A stretch of 64,000 nt of DNA, from the NCBI GenBank assembly GCA_003864495.1, contig ML133454.1:2771233-2835232 (forward strand), written 5' to 3'. Position numbers and translations under genes: made by a program. Positions 11,368-25,300 of this stretch are shown piece after piece (the stretch's first letter is position 1; each line of letters opens with the position of its first letter). The notes under the pieces were generated by a model that was given only the letters and a program-made list of their open reading frames with translations, was not told where the DNA came from and ran no database searches. The stretch comes from Nemopilema nomurai (Eukaryota; Cnidaria; Scyphozoa; Rhizostomeae; Rhizostomatidae).

Positions 11368-13394
11368 CAACAAGTGCGAAGAGACGATATATTCACACCT
11401 TGGGATATTCGACGAAGTAGCAGGTCGGTACAATAAAAGCTAACTGATGATGCTATTAAGTGCAGGTATTGCCGTGCTTTCGCGCGTACTGGCTTTACTC
11501 TTCGCGACAAGTAGTTCATTGTTGGGTATGCCACTAACACTTCCAGCTAATAAAAGAGCTCAGCAACAAACGAAACAGAAAAGAAACACTGGCACGTGCC
11601 AAATCGACCATCTAAATTGCAGATTGATTACGGCGTAAACCAGAAACTCAACTAAATTCATATTCATCAGCTGCGATAGGAAATGGCAGTTTGACACAAT
11701 AAGAGGGTCCTAGTTGCTTCTGCTTCTCAGCATACATTTAAAACGAGTTAAATATTTCACATCAAGACCTCAAAAAATATTAATTCTACGTGAACATGAC
11801 AACAAATTCAGACATCTGGCTCTAATTTTTGTAGCAAATACATACATGAAGGCGTCTACAATAACGTATACAGAACACCACACATCTAAGACGCGACTGC
11901 AAGTCAACAAAGAAATGATGTACTGATCCACTTCATGCCTTCAAATGAGACATGATACAGAAATGATACAGTAAAGAAAAAGTTACCTACAGTTGTGTCT
12001 TTCAACCTGTGTAGCAGGCGCGGATCTAGCAAAACATTTGATTGATTTCCTGGTGATGTCACCGTTTCCTCTCATGTTTTTGAAAAGACGAATTGAACAG
12101 AAAACTGGAAAGTCTGTCGGAAAATTTGCAAGAAAAGAGTGCTGTCCACCTGAGTGAATGAGTGTTCTCTTTCCACTTTTTCTGCATCCTTTTATGCCCT
12201 AGTTTTTTTAGTATTTAAACATATAACTTTAGCCATTAGTCAGCCAAGAGAGAAGGAATACGTAGTTGGGGTTCATAGAAATACATAGTAAATTCTAGGT
12301 ATCGATTCAAAATTGGAAGACAAACATGACCAGTTTTTTGACCGTCCTAGATCCGCGCCTGGGTGTTTGAACGATATGTCAACATCACAAGACATGTTCT
12401 TAATAATCGAGACACATACATTGTCATGATTTTAATCAAACAGCTTCAGCTCTACAAAAACCAAGCAAAACGGAAGAAGATGTGTTCATTTGGGGCGAAG
12501 GACAAGTCAAGAACTTTTATGAAATTAAGTGACGCAAAGATGGATCGGGCATTTGCACAAAAGAGGCTTTTCGGAGGATATGGCATTTACTAAATTTCTC
12601 TACAATGGAAATGATTCAATGGAAATTCCCGACGTCGGATTAAAGTTGAAATCTAAATAATAATCGCTAAAACACTGGACTTCGTTACGTCCTTTCTAAG
12701 AGAAAACTTTTAGGTATTTGCTTCCTATACAAGCAGTTATAAATTAAAATTTGTCATAGAGATGAGGGCATATTGCTATAAACGGGAGCAAGAAATCACT
12801 TCTGTGAAATGATAGGGAAACAATACCCTACTGCAATAGCAACCAGCGCTGGAACTACAGAGGGACGTGGTGTTGTAATTGCTATTGAAGCAGTACCTTC
12901 CGAGCATAGTATGAAGATTGGAATGAACGCTATACAAACTTCAAATCATATTGAAACGTTAACAGAGTCTAAATTCCTTACTGGATTCGAAATATAATCA
13001 TATGCAGGCTCTTCTCGTACCCCCTATCCCCCCCCCCCCCCTAACACAAACCACAATTTTTCAGCTTAGCAAAGTAAAGAAACGACGCCAATAGGCAAAG
13101 AGAACTACTGCTACCGCGCAGATCAGAAAAAGTTTTGAAGATTAAATTCTCGGGTTAACCATTTCAAGACTTTTAAGTGATATGGATGTCTATGAATTTC
13201 TCAAGTTTGTCATAGACCTTACAATAATTAAGCATAAATATTCGTGATCAATTAAGGCCCACTTAGAGTTACCATGCGTCATGAAACGTTAATTAAAGCT
13301 AATCCGTGCCCCCATCGTAGGACCCCCAGCCCCTCGTACGACCCCAAGCCCCTCGTACACCGTCTCTTTTGGTTTCAGCGGACACTGCGCGTGG
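11368..13394. other. Intergenic between galaxin-like gene and TRPC4AP
   Basis: No gene recognised. It contains an inverted-repeat element (12015-12361), a C-rich run near 13027-13042, and a short GC-rich patch with repeated GTACGAGGGGCT-type motifs (minus strand) at 13310-13360 just past the TRPC4AP stop codon. Confidence 0.6.
12015..12361. mobile_element. Short inverted-repeat (MITE-like) element, possibly hAT type
   Basis: Starts CAGGCGCGGATCTAG and ends CTAGATCCGCGCCTG, a perfect 15-bp terminal inverted repeat around 347 bp with no coding capacity. CAGG...CCTG ends resemble those of many hAT non-autonomous elements. The flanking 8-mers (CTGTGTAG and GGTGTTTG) agree at only about five positions, so a target duplication is uncertain. 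Confidence 0.6.
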
Positions 13395-16300
13395 TCAGGC
13401 GTCCCTTTGCAGCAGGCTGCTTCGTATCCGAGAGGGAGCTTGTTGTTGCCATGGCAGCAAATAGTGCACGATCGACGTGTGCTGCGCAGCGTCTTTGTGA
13501 AGTAAAATGTCGACGAGATCCTGCCAGTGATCGAACTCTATGCAGGAGCTTTGCTCCAGTTGTATTCGATCTTTGCCGCGCTGTAAGTAGTGCATGCGCC
13601 AGAACTCAAGCAGATCCCTTCAAAAGAGACATTTTAACAAAAATTAGACATATTACCAAAACCTTTACCCTACCCCCAAGACGACTTTAGAATATTTCAA
13701 AAATTTTGTCTCCTTCCAATTATTAGAAAATAGGAGCAGTGGTTCAAAAAAAGTTGTTCAAATGGCGGTCACATAAAAGGCATAGCGAGGTATCCCCTGT
13801 TTCTATTCTTGTGACTTTGTTATCACAGCCATCTTACCTCAGGTTTAGTAGAATCAGGCCAGGATGGTGTTGGGCCTGCTCCTCTGAAAAGAAGGCCTAA
13901 GAAAGAATCACCATTTATAAGACATTTAAAAGACGGTAAAAGATATCTCAATTAGGAGATCAAACTATCTAAATCGCAGCAACAAAAGATCTTGCTACGC
14001 TCAGAATAGCAGAAGGACTAGTTTTATTCATTTAGGAATACAATGTTTAGGATGCATTCACTGCAGTCACTGCATTGTGTGAACAGGAGACCGTATAACT
14101 CTAAAACGAGGCTATGTAGAAATGGTGCAGAAACAGGCAAGGCAAACAAATTTGGAACAAAGATTCATCGTGGTGATAAAAGAGCTGTATACCTGCAAAT
14201 ACTGTTCCAGCTGGCCATGGTTATGAGCAAACATAAGGAATATCAGGGTGGTGTTTAGGCAACTGACGTTTTCCTGGCAAAGGAACACACACACAAATTC
14301 ATTGACATGAATGCCAATGGCAACAAATGGAAGGAAGTGAGCTGCTTGTAAAGGATTGAATCACTTTTTTTCTGTAGCCAACAAAAATTAAGAAAATTGT
14401 GTTATTTTGTAGATCAATCATATTCACCATATTTTATAGGCTTCTGTAAGAGGTGTTCTTCTTAAATATTCAAAGGAACGGTAAGGAAATAATCACCTGA
14501 ATAATAAATAAATAATTCCCGAGTAAGGAATAATCACCTGTGTTAAATTATCCACTGATATTGAAGTGATCAGCTTGTACATGAGGTACATTTTGTGCTC
14601 CCACTTTTTAATGAGATCACTGAGTCGACAGGGCGATTGTCGACGGTAGTCGCAACTGGATTTGGAGAAACGTTCCAAGGACAGCACGATGCATCGAATG
14701 AACATGTTGGAGTCAATCACATTTGACGTCATTGTCGATATGAAGCGATCGAACTACAAAACAAATGCTATTAGTTGCAGCTCATGCATCGAGTTCGTGT
14801 ATGAAGCTCGTTGAGCTGATACAAGTGTGGTAAGAGGTCTAAACTTCAGGCATTACAATAGTTGGTCTCCACATCTGGTTATACTTCGATTGGAAGCGAC
14901 TCTTTCAAGAAAGGAAAGGGCACAACAAAATTAGAATAATCCATTGCACTTTTAGAAATAGAAAATAGTACCTGGTTATCTGCATCGAAGTAGGTGTTGA
15001 ATCTGCGAAAGGCCTCTTCGTTGAATTTCATCAATTCACCCAACAGATCGAAGCTGCTCTGAAGAATTTCTTTAGATTTGGTTTCAGGGTTTATGATGTG
15101 CTCCAACAAATGCTAAACGAAAGGGAAAGTCATTTAAACACAAGATTAATAAATAGAAGAGCTCAACAAAGCTGGTGAAATGGATTCACATTCATTTGGC
15201 GAAAGCTACTTCAAGTACTGTAAATGCTTCAATTAACGCCCCCTTCTTTTAAGGCCTCTCTCAAACAAAAGCCCCTAAGTGTAAGTAAATATGAAATACA
15301 CACCTCCCTCTTTTGAACGCCTCCCTTTACTAAACACCCCTACGTTTGTAAACAATAATGCTTTGCCGGAATAACTAACCCAATTTCAAGCCTTCGGAAT
15401 ATGATTTTGAATTTCTTATTTGAGTTTATATGAGCTATAAAACAGTACTTGTGTTCAAACTGATGAGAGAAAATTTTTGATTTTTGAAATAAACGCCTCT
15501 CTTTTTTAGTCGCCTCCCAAAAGTAAAATTCAAAAAATAATTAAGCTCCCCGGGCAATTATTCGAGGATTTACGGTACTTAAATATTTAATAAACACGTT
15601 AATGATTTACCTGTGAATAGAAGTTTTATCATTTATAATCAGAAGATGATATCATATAATATCATACATATAATTAAAAGAGAATCAAGAAAAGTAAACG
15701 TAAAATGAAGAAAAGTCGAAAAAGAAACCTCAATGACGTCACGCTTGATTAAGAAGTGCTGATCCGGCGGAGACACGCGGCCCCTCAAGAATCCTTCGAT
15801 TGCCCTTGACAGCCAGAATCTGATGAACAAAAGCAGCGAATAATTGCTCAAAGTATCACCGAAACATCGAGTAGCTGCAGTTTTTCTCACATCTAACGCC
15901 ACAGCGAAGTTGAAACTCAATCATAGTTTACGCTGAGAATAATTTGAAGGATAAGAGTACAAAGAGGGACAGGTTTTATTCCACAGAAGTTAACAGTGAG
16001 TTGATCCATACCGTAAGGCATTATTAGGAGCAGTCCTTTTCAAAACATCCAAAATCTTGGAAAGCAATCCCTTTTCACCGCGACATCGTAACCTGTAAAA
16101 GCAACGTGACTTTCATTGTTGGATATTGTCATTGGTTGTTGGTTAAGACAAACTACTAGCAAACCCCAATCACCGGGCAGAATGAATTTTGTAAACCCAA
16201 ACAGGCGTTTGTCAGCGAGGCCTTCTCGAAGCATTGATCTAAACGAGGCTCGAATATTCCACTGTCAGGGCTTTCACGAGAATCATGGTGAACTAAACAA

Positions 16301-19300
16301 CACATGATAACAAACTGAAAATGGGGAAAATCTGACAGGATTGCAAAAAGAGTCATATAAAGTTAACTCAGACAACCACAGCAACATATCCCCTACCTTT
16401 TGGTTTTCTCTAACCCTTCTGGCATCTTGAGCTGATATTGCTCTAGAAAACAGGGATCAAGCCTATAGTAAGACATCTTGCTTTTTAAACAGTACAAACA
16501 TTCTTAAATATTACGAAGCCTATAAGATACTACAGCAAAGCTATTCGTCTTTGCATAATCGCTTTAATCACTAGATAATTGTTCGCCACCTAATCACCTA
16601 ATCATAACCTAATCACTATTTGCCGATTTCAAGTCACATAATAAAATGAGTTGGCGTTTGACGCCAGACTGTCTTGCTGAATTTCCTACGAACGATTATT
16701 TACAATAATAACTAAGCTTTTCATTTAAAGCTCAAAATTTAAGCTGTACAGCTTTCTTAGATTAGTTATCTACACAATCAATACATAAGTAATCTAAGAT
16801 AAAAGAAATTACATTTATCTATAGATTTCATGGTTACCAAGTACCAACACAATTACAGAAGTCAAGAGTCAAAATTAATGCATAAATATTTTGATAGCCC
16901 TTCAGCTGCAATGTTTGCACTGTAAGCCTGTTAATTTCTTAAACGGACAATATTCTTGTGTTCAAAGTATGGACTTCTGTCAAGATCCAAAAAGGTACAG
17001 CTGAAGTTGCAAGAAAGTTGCAACACTTTTTAATATACGAGCCTTCTTGCTGTGCGACATTTAACGCACTGCCACCCAAAGTTTGGAGCATTAAATGTGT
17101 AGTCGTATTTGGAAAAGCACTAGCAAAACATTGTAAGTAGGCATAAATGATAAATTTACTGATTTTATTGTTGAACAAGATTTTAATATAGTTTTAGGGC
17201 AATGAATAAAAGTATAACCTACTGCATATTCTGTGCATTTCGTCAACTTCAAGAGTTGATAGCAGAAGATGCTTTTTCCTAAAGAGACACAAAAAGTTAA
17301 ATCAACAAATCATGACATATGCCAGTTTCATTAAAAAGCTGAATTATCTTGCTGCTATATTATATTTTTCAAATCCTCCCAAAATAATGATAAAGTTTCA
17401 TAGAACTACCAAGTAGAAAGTAGTGAAAACAAGGGCAGTGAGCCTAGTGAGACTAAAGTAGATGTAGGGAACTGCTGTGAACTGAAATGGTCATAAAGTG
17501 ATAGCAGGGGCCTGTGTACATTCTAGAACAATTAGAAAAGGCAAATGCTTGTAAAAAGCTCCGATTGAAAAACATAGAAGCCAAATTTGGTTTGTCACAC
17601 TAACAAAAAAGGGATATTTACAGGAAGATGAAGAGGGACTATGGTTGGATTTCATAGATTTCATCAGCATATACAAGACTGATAAACAAATAGTAGAATA
17701 AACATTCCTATTATACAAGAACATGCTTGCACATAACACTAATAAAACTGGCTATAGATTTCAGTACAACGCCAAACATGACCACGATTTTGCAATAATC
17801 TTATAAGCTATCTGCACCTAAACAGTGGATGCAAGCTCACGCCAAAATTTCAGCTTCACAATTTGAGTCTTCAAACCAGATTAAATTCAACGAAATAGTC
17901 AAAGTGAAGTTAGCAACTTACTCGCTGTGGTCACAGAAACTATGCACAAATCGCAGGAACTGTATTTTCAGCGCGCTTTCCTTTAAACAGAAGAATAATA
18001 AAAGTCATTAAAGACAGGTAGTAAATGCCAAAAAGGAAATTTCCCAGCAAGCCATTCAGATACAGCTTATGGATAACTCCGATACAAACTTAAGCAGTTT
18101 TAGGAATTTCGATCATCATCGTTAGCAGCAAGGTGTAAATTTCAATCTTCCTTCATCATTCTATACAAATTGATTGGTATGATCCAGTAGGTAGCCCTGG
18201 GGTGGTGATTCGATTGGTGACGAATCAAGACCTGGTTTAACAAGATAAGGCAAAAGTACAACTAGGATTGCTGTTTGTCAACACAGAAACAATCAACGTG
18301 AAGCAATATGATCAGAAATTATTACGGCAAGTGAACACTCACTGGGGTACAATCACAGTCCTCGGCTTCAGAATGATTGTGAGTCGGAAATCTTTCACTG
18401 CAACGAAAATGCAAACATTCTCGATGGAGCAGAAGAAGTAAAGTTTGGCAAATGGAAAATCGGAAATCTTTACAAACGAACCATAAACTAAACAAGATGG
18501 AGGACATTTTAACCATCAAACCTTGAATTGCTCCAACCAAGCCGATCAAACAGTTCACTCAGGATTGGGATCAACTTCAATTCACCGAGCTTAGATTGGA
18601 CCTAGAGGAAAACAGACGGTGAGAAACATCGACTGACGCACCAGGCAAAGCAAGAATGGTCAACAGACATACATTGCTTTCAAGTAAATATTCGATATAC
18701 CTCAGCTTTTCCCTTGCCGTTCAGGAACAGGGTAAGAATATACAGGATCTCTACTTTATACATAACCTAAAGAGAAAATATTTGTGATTAGCCTGGAGGC
18801 TAGTGTAATCATGAAAGAGATGTGATGACAATATCATTCTGTTAACTTAACATGTGTCGAGTTTTGCTTTCCAAGAACCGTAAACACGTGATGCATAAGA
18901 AGATATGTAGTCAGCCGTTGTTTCATTACACGGCCAATGACACGACATACGATGTGATTTATGGAACACGATTACCTCGTGGACATATCTGAGTCTCCGA
19001 GGAATCACCGATGCCAAATCATCGTCTGCGAGAACATCGTCATTGGTTTGGGCACCTGGAATAAAAGGGCTATCATCTAATCACGTGACTTGGAAAAACC
19101 TCAACTGAGGCTTGCAGTCCATTGAGGGAGATCGAAGGAGAAGAAGTATTAAAGAAGCAGCTTACCTTGGCCAAAGTTCAATGTCGCGAGCTCATCGAGA
19201 AATGTCGCCACGCTCGCGGATGTGCCATGGATTATCACGTTTTCGAGCCTTCGCCCAGCAGATTCAGACACTGGTGTACCTGCTGCAAAATGGTTAGTAC

Positions 19301-22300
19301 ATTTAAAAAAATACCATACAAGTCAGTAAAAGGCTTGTAGGTAAATTGAAAGGACGCATCTTGGTTAAGAAAGTTCGTATTGTATCATTATACATTAACA
19401 TCGTACATTTTAATGCGTACTACATCAAAGATTATGTGTGCTATAAGAAGGATTTCCTGAATCGAAATTGCTTAAATTTCTATAGCATTTCTAAAGATCA
19501 ACATATAGCAACAACACTCACGAAGACTTTTGCCAGCAACCTTAACCATTCTCGCCAAGAAATGCGGAAACGACAACAGCATGGCTAAAAAAGTTAAAGT
19601 TTAGAACTTAAGTTGAGATTCTTGCTATTCATAAACAAGTTGCGTACACTTGCAAAACGAACAGGAATATTTCTGAAAAAATTGATTGCTGATTATCAGG
19701 ATAATTTGCAACTAGCTATATTGCTTCTTTTTAATATTTTGAAGCTGCATAAATGAAAAGCCCTCTCTTCTGAAGAAACATTAAGCTCGATTAAATTGAG
19801 AATAAAAAGCAGACCCATAAAATGAGGCAGTTTAATGGTGTTACCTTGATTGGCATCTGCAACAGACTTCTCAACAGCACGTCTTCTTTCTTCCTCATCT
19901 TGAGCTAAAACTGAACAGAATATTGCTGCTAGGTTTATGTCCTTACTCTTGCAATAACATGCAACGCATGCGTACATCTTATAACTAGAAGAGGCATCGA
20001 CTTGGCAAATTAGTCTTAAATGCTAAGGGCTATGAGTTAGAGTTATAAACTAATATCTGAGGGCTCTTCTTGGTCAGCAGAGGAAACAGTTCAAAGAGTA
20101 CATGTCTGATAGAGGATGCAAAGTTGAAGAGTTGGGGAATTAGATCTACAATGCATGCCAAAAGTCCTTGAAACACCTAAGTATTTTCTCCAATTTTTGC
20201 ATTTTTCGTTCATTTGACGCGGCAATGGCTGTTTATCCCTCCCTAAAACAACGTTGGTAACAAATTGATCATCCAGTTGATCTGGAGAAAATAGTTGGGC
20301 GCAAAAATAACGCTTCGTTTGGCAATATTGCTAACAGGGCGGATGGGTTGAATGAACGCGAGTCAAAGAAACGTCGTTAGTGTTCCAAAAATTTTGGCAG
20401 CTATTGTGGAGAAGTTCTAGGGGTGACAGCTTTTATGGATGTAAGAAGTGTGAGAATATCCACGAATGTTCTAATGAAGACATGATAATCGCGTGAAAAC
20501 TTGATATCAAGAGCTTCAAGTGAAGAGCAGAGGTGCGAAATGAATGCTCTAGGTTGATATGAGATTAAAACAGAACACGAAACAAAACACTGTTACACAT
20601 CATTTGTAAATGACTTCTAGGAGTTTAAAGATTTTCTCTAGAAGGATAAGTTCCAGGAACAAGATACATCAAGCAAAAGAATGTTGCATACGTGTGTTGC
20701 CATCTTCGGAGAAGTCAATGTCGGCAATAACAATGGAAAGGATTCGACAGAAGCTTGCAAAATGATCATCGCGCAGTGAGACGATTAGATTGTGCACATT
20801 TGCTAAAACGAGAGAAAAAATGATGACTTAAAATAAATAAGCATCGGGCAATGACTGGTTATGCTGGCTAGGTGCGCAACAAGAAGCGTTCAACAAATAA
20901 GGCACTGAACAAACATTCATTTCAGTTTTTTCTTCACAAATGCCACGATTCCCGGGGCAGCTTCCAATCTTTGTGAAAAATAAGTTTACGAAGCATCTTC
21001 GTAAACTTTCAAGAGGCAAACGGATGTTAAGTGCGCAGCAAATACGTACCAATTCTTGAGAGTTTAACAATTTTTCGATTCGATGCTAGAAGATCTTCCA
21101 GTACCATAGAAGCACACCTTTAACGAAAGGAATAGCATGATTAAACGCAGTCTTGGTCGTTTGATGCGTGCGATCGCACGCGCACGCATGAGATTTTTAT
21201 TTGACTTGACCGTTGCTTTCGACCTTCATAAAATTGTTTTCTTTAACGAAAAATTAAAAATTTTGTTTTCATTAGCTGAGCAACATCAGCAAGTTCTTTT
21301 AATAGTGCCTATTGTGTCTTCCTATTGTGATATGATGTGTTGATCGAGTTGCCAAAATTGTTTCATTTAAATAGGCTAATCGCTTTGCTATGTTCGTATC
21401 CCCCCAGAAACATGGTGGTCGTCAGGTTTTGTTCAAATTTCTGCCTTCCAGTTTAGGTTAATTAATGGTGAATATAAAAGGTTTTCTTCGAATGGAAATC
21501 ATTCATGGCGTTTGAAAAGGCCTATTATCGTGGAAGCACTGTCCGGTCTTTGTGGCCAAAAATACTTAAATTCAAACGCACAGGGCATTTTTTAAGCATT
21601 TTTGAGTGGTGGGGCATTTTTCTTAAAGACCCACACTTATACACTACCAGAAATGAGGTAGGAAATGACACATAACTCTTCGGATTGGCGCTTGAGATTG
21701 TGATATATACTGAACTATTTTAGGGTTGAGACTTTTGCCTCCAAGATATGGCACAACCGTAAGTCCTCGAATAAGACCCAGGGATTTATTCCGCAAAAAG
21801 ATATTTTAGGGTGGGGGCTTATTCGAGGGGGAAGCTTACTCGAGGGTGGGGACTTATTTGTTGACAGCAAGAAACACTACCAGCACTGATGGCTATTATG
21901 GTAAAAATGTGCTAAAAACACGAGAAACGGCGGGATATATTAATTTCAAGGCAATATCTCAGCCTGAGTAGGGTTGAAAAATGCAAGGAAACATTAAGAT
22001 TTTGGTACATTGGGCAATGAATCGAGTTACAAGGTGGATAGATGAGAAATATAGTGATATAAAGATTGCTATCAACAACGATTGAGCCCCCAAATTTGTT
22101 ACCAACCTATTGAAACACCGGCTACTTTTATCTCGAAGGGCCGCAAAATGGCCGACATTTGGGCCAAAAGTAGCATTTTTCTCTTCAGTGGTGGGGAAAC
22201 TCGTAGGGCCCAATGGGGCAATCCCCCCCCCCCCCCCCACCTAGTATATTAAAAATGCCTTGTCTGTGCAAAGATTATTATTTCCATAAGTGGCTCGAAT

Positions 22301-25300
22301 TCTACAGTAGAGAGAGCATTTAGTACACTACGCTTGATGCTACGAGATAGGGATTTGGAGATGCTATTATGTATTAACATAAACGATAAAAACTGGATTG
22401 CCAAAGAAAGAGAAGAAATATAGCCTCATAGCAACTTTCAACTTAATTGAACGCTTTACAGAAAGTTCGTCAATCCAGCATGGTTTCAAACATAACTGCG
22501 CGACCTGGACACTGAACCTTTGCAGTAGAAGGTTCTTTATTATTTTATCCATTTAGCCTATTTTTCATTTTCTGAAAAATTTGGTCTTCATAGATCGAAG
22601 CAGTTTTTTAAAAAAACCCATGCTTGTTTTTAACATCATATTTCTACTAAACACTGATGAAAAACTCTCTTTGACAAAAAGTCTAAAGTTCAGGCAAAAA
22701 ATCTTTAGTGTCTTTTTCTCACTTTCATAAAGCATCGCAGAATCTAAAAGGTGAAGAAAATTTGCCGGAGAAACAACAAATTTTCGCCCTCTGCTATCGG
22801 GAAACGGATTTTGTACTGCGACGGTACCGTTTTTAAAGGGGGTAGTGTAAAGAGGGTCTGAAATAGTCAGATATGTAAGAGTGTGAATCGCGCGCATGAA
22901 AGAAATAATGCGTGTGGTTTGCCACACGCATGGTGATCTCCATATGACAAAGACTGTAAACGTCATACAATTTGATATAAAAAATGCAGTGGAAACGAGC
23001 AAAGTTCGCTTAAAGATGGAACTATTGTCCAATCTCCTGAGAGACATTGAAAAACAGACTTACGAAAATGTCTTCCTTTCTTCCATCATTATGAAAAGAT
23101 ATTCAATCAGTTCATCCTTCTTACTCGCCTCGCTTGTTGCTCTATCAACCTACAAGAGCCATACAAAAAATTTTATTCCACTCTACAACAAAAGAGCAAA
23201 GAAATGACATAATTAAGCGAAAAGCAAAGTAATGATAAAGAGAAAACATCGAAGTGAAAAACACTTTAGGCAAACAAATCTAAATGCAAACAAAAATTTA
23301 AAAAGTGTTACTTACGTTAAGAAAAATGTCGTGTAGGATCTCAAGACATAATGATCTTATATCTAGCTGTGCTGACGCTTGAGAGATAAATAATAGTTGT
23401 CAATAGCAAATTGAAAAGTTACGAGGCAAATGTTAATTTTGCTGACCACTAAAGCAAAAAAAACCCTATTCAAGACAACCAATGACTACCTGATATATGA
23501 CCCAGAGTGACAGCAGTACATTAATGATTTACATGTAATATTACGTTGGTTAGTGGGCAAAATTAAACAAAAGCTGAAAAAAATTTTATACCAATCAGAA
23601 TTTCAAAACAAAATCAATAAACAAACATAAAATGAGTATGATGTACTACAAAGTGAAGAAATCGTGAAACAAATAAGAGAGTGAATAAAAATAAATGATT
23701 TGCAATAGGCTGACATACACGAATGCCTAGGTGTTGCAAACAAGTCATTCAAATCTTGTGATGGTCGCACACATGGATTGAAAAGCAAGCCTACAATGAC
23801 CTAGAAAAAACAAAGAAGGTAAGAAGATAAAACAAGTACATGACAGCCATTTTGTAACAGACAAAAAACATAATTCATTCAAATGTTAGCCAGGTTGCAA
23901 CCATTTCTATACAATCCCTTCAAGTCATTTTTGATATAATGAAAAAAAAACTTGGCATGAAACCAATCTTCTGAAAATTAAAAGAAGGGTTCACAAGTCA
24001 TTATAAATAACTGAAAGCACCAGTATAAAATTATCTGTACAGTAAAAACTGTGAACAAATTTGTTTGCACAAAATCTGTAGTTTAAATAAACAAACCTGA
24101 ATCCCTCCAAATAAATCAATTAACTGTGATGCTTTACTGAAACCAGAGAGGCAGCTTTTGCCATCATTTCTCTGATGCCTTCGAAGCAGCATGCTGTCTG
24201 ATGTCTGAATATTATGCAAAGTCTGGAAAACAAAAGCACACCCATGATCCAGTATGCCAGTCAATAACAATCAAAAACATCCACTTTCTCCATTCCTCTG
24301 ATAAAAATTTCTAAGGAAAGACAATTCCTTACCAATTTGTCAAAGGAAATAGAAAAAGTAGAAGTAGTTGGGTCTGCAAAGTTAGACCCTTTGAGTCATC
24401 TGAACGCCCATTACAGAAACGCATTCTGTGACAGAGAAATTGATTAGATTGATACTATCCCACACATCCATAAACATAGGGGTAGGCAGACTTAAAGAAA
24501 CTTGAGACTAAAACTGAAGCATTCTAAAAGCTCTGGTTTTGCCTAAATACATTATGGATTTCGTTGTGAATATTTGCCATACTGACATTTGCTTGTTTCA
24601 AGCTGCTAAGGAGCTGATGACCCCTGCCCCCTGCTTGCCAGGCCTGTGTCCATTTGCAAGTATATTATTGCCAACAAAAACACACTCTTTCATAATCAAT
24701 TTGGAAATAATGGCCAGAAATCAATATCAATAGCAAATTTGAAGAAGCAAAAACAAATCAACCAACTCTTAGGCAAAAAAGGCATGAGGCAAACACAATT
24801 CAAGGGATAAATCAAAGTTTGCCATACTTTGATAAAAACCATTTTACATAATTGACAGATGTATATCTTTATAATTGAAACAGGACTAAAATATTGATTA
24901 TGATGGCTAACTAAATGACTAAAATATGGATAATAATAAGCTAAGAAAATGTGCAAGATTAGAAAACTTCATATCACACCACCCATCACAAAAGGGAAAA
25001 AGCCAAGATGATTGACCAAGAACGAACAAATAAAAATCTATAACATTACAAACTTAGAACTTTAAGACTGTATTGGAATTTCAAGACAACTGGAACATTA
25101 GCATGCAGACTGCCTTTTCAGGTGGCATGTTGTGAGTAACAAGGGTGTAAATACCTTCAGGAGGTCAATGGCATGAGTAAAAGATGATTCATCCCCATTA
25201 AGTAAACTTGTAGACAATTGTCGTAAAACAACTGGAACACCTCTTGCTGAAAACTTTGATTCCAAACTTTTCAGATATTTAGTTGAGATCTAAAACAACA

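Noticed and set aside
22565..23047. 160-codon minus-strand open frame
   Set aside because: It lies in a TRPC4AP intron directly beside the real exon 23149-23064; no splice phase allows it to join and no family is recognised.
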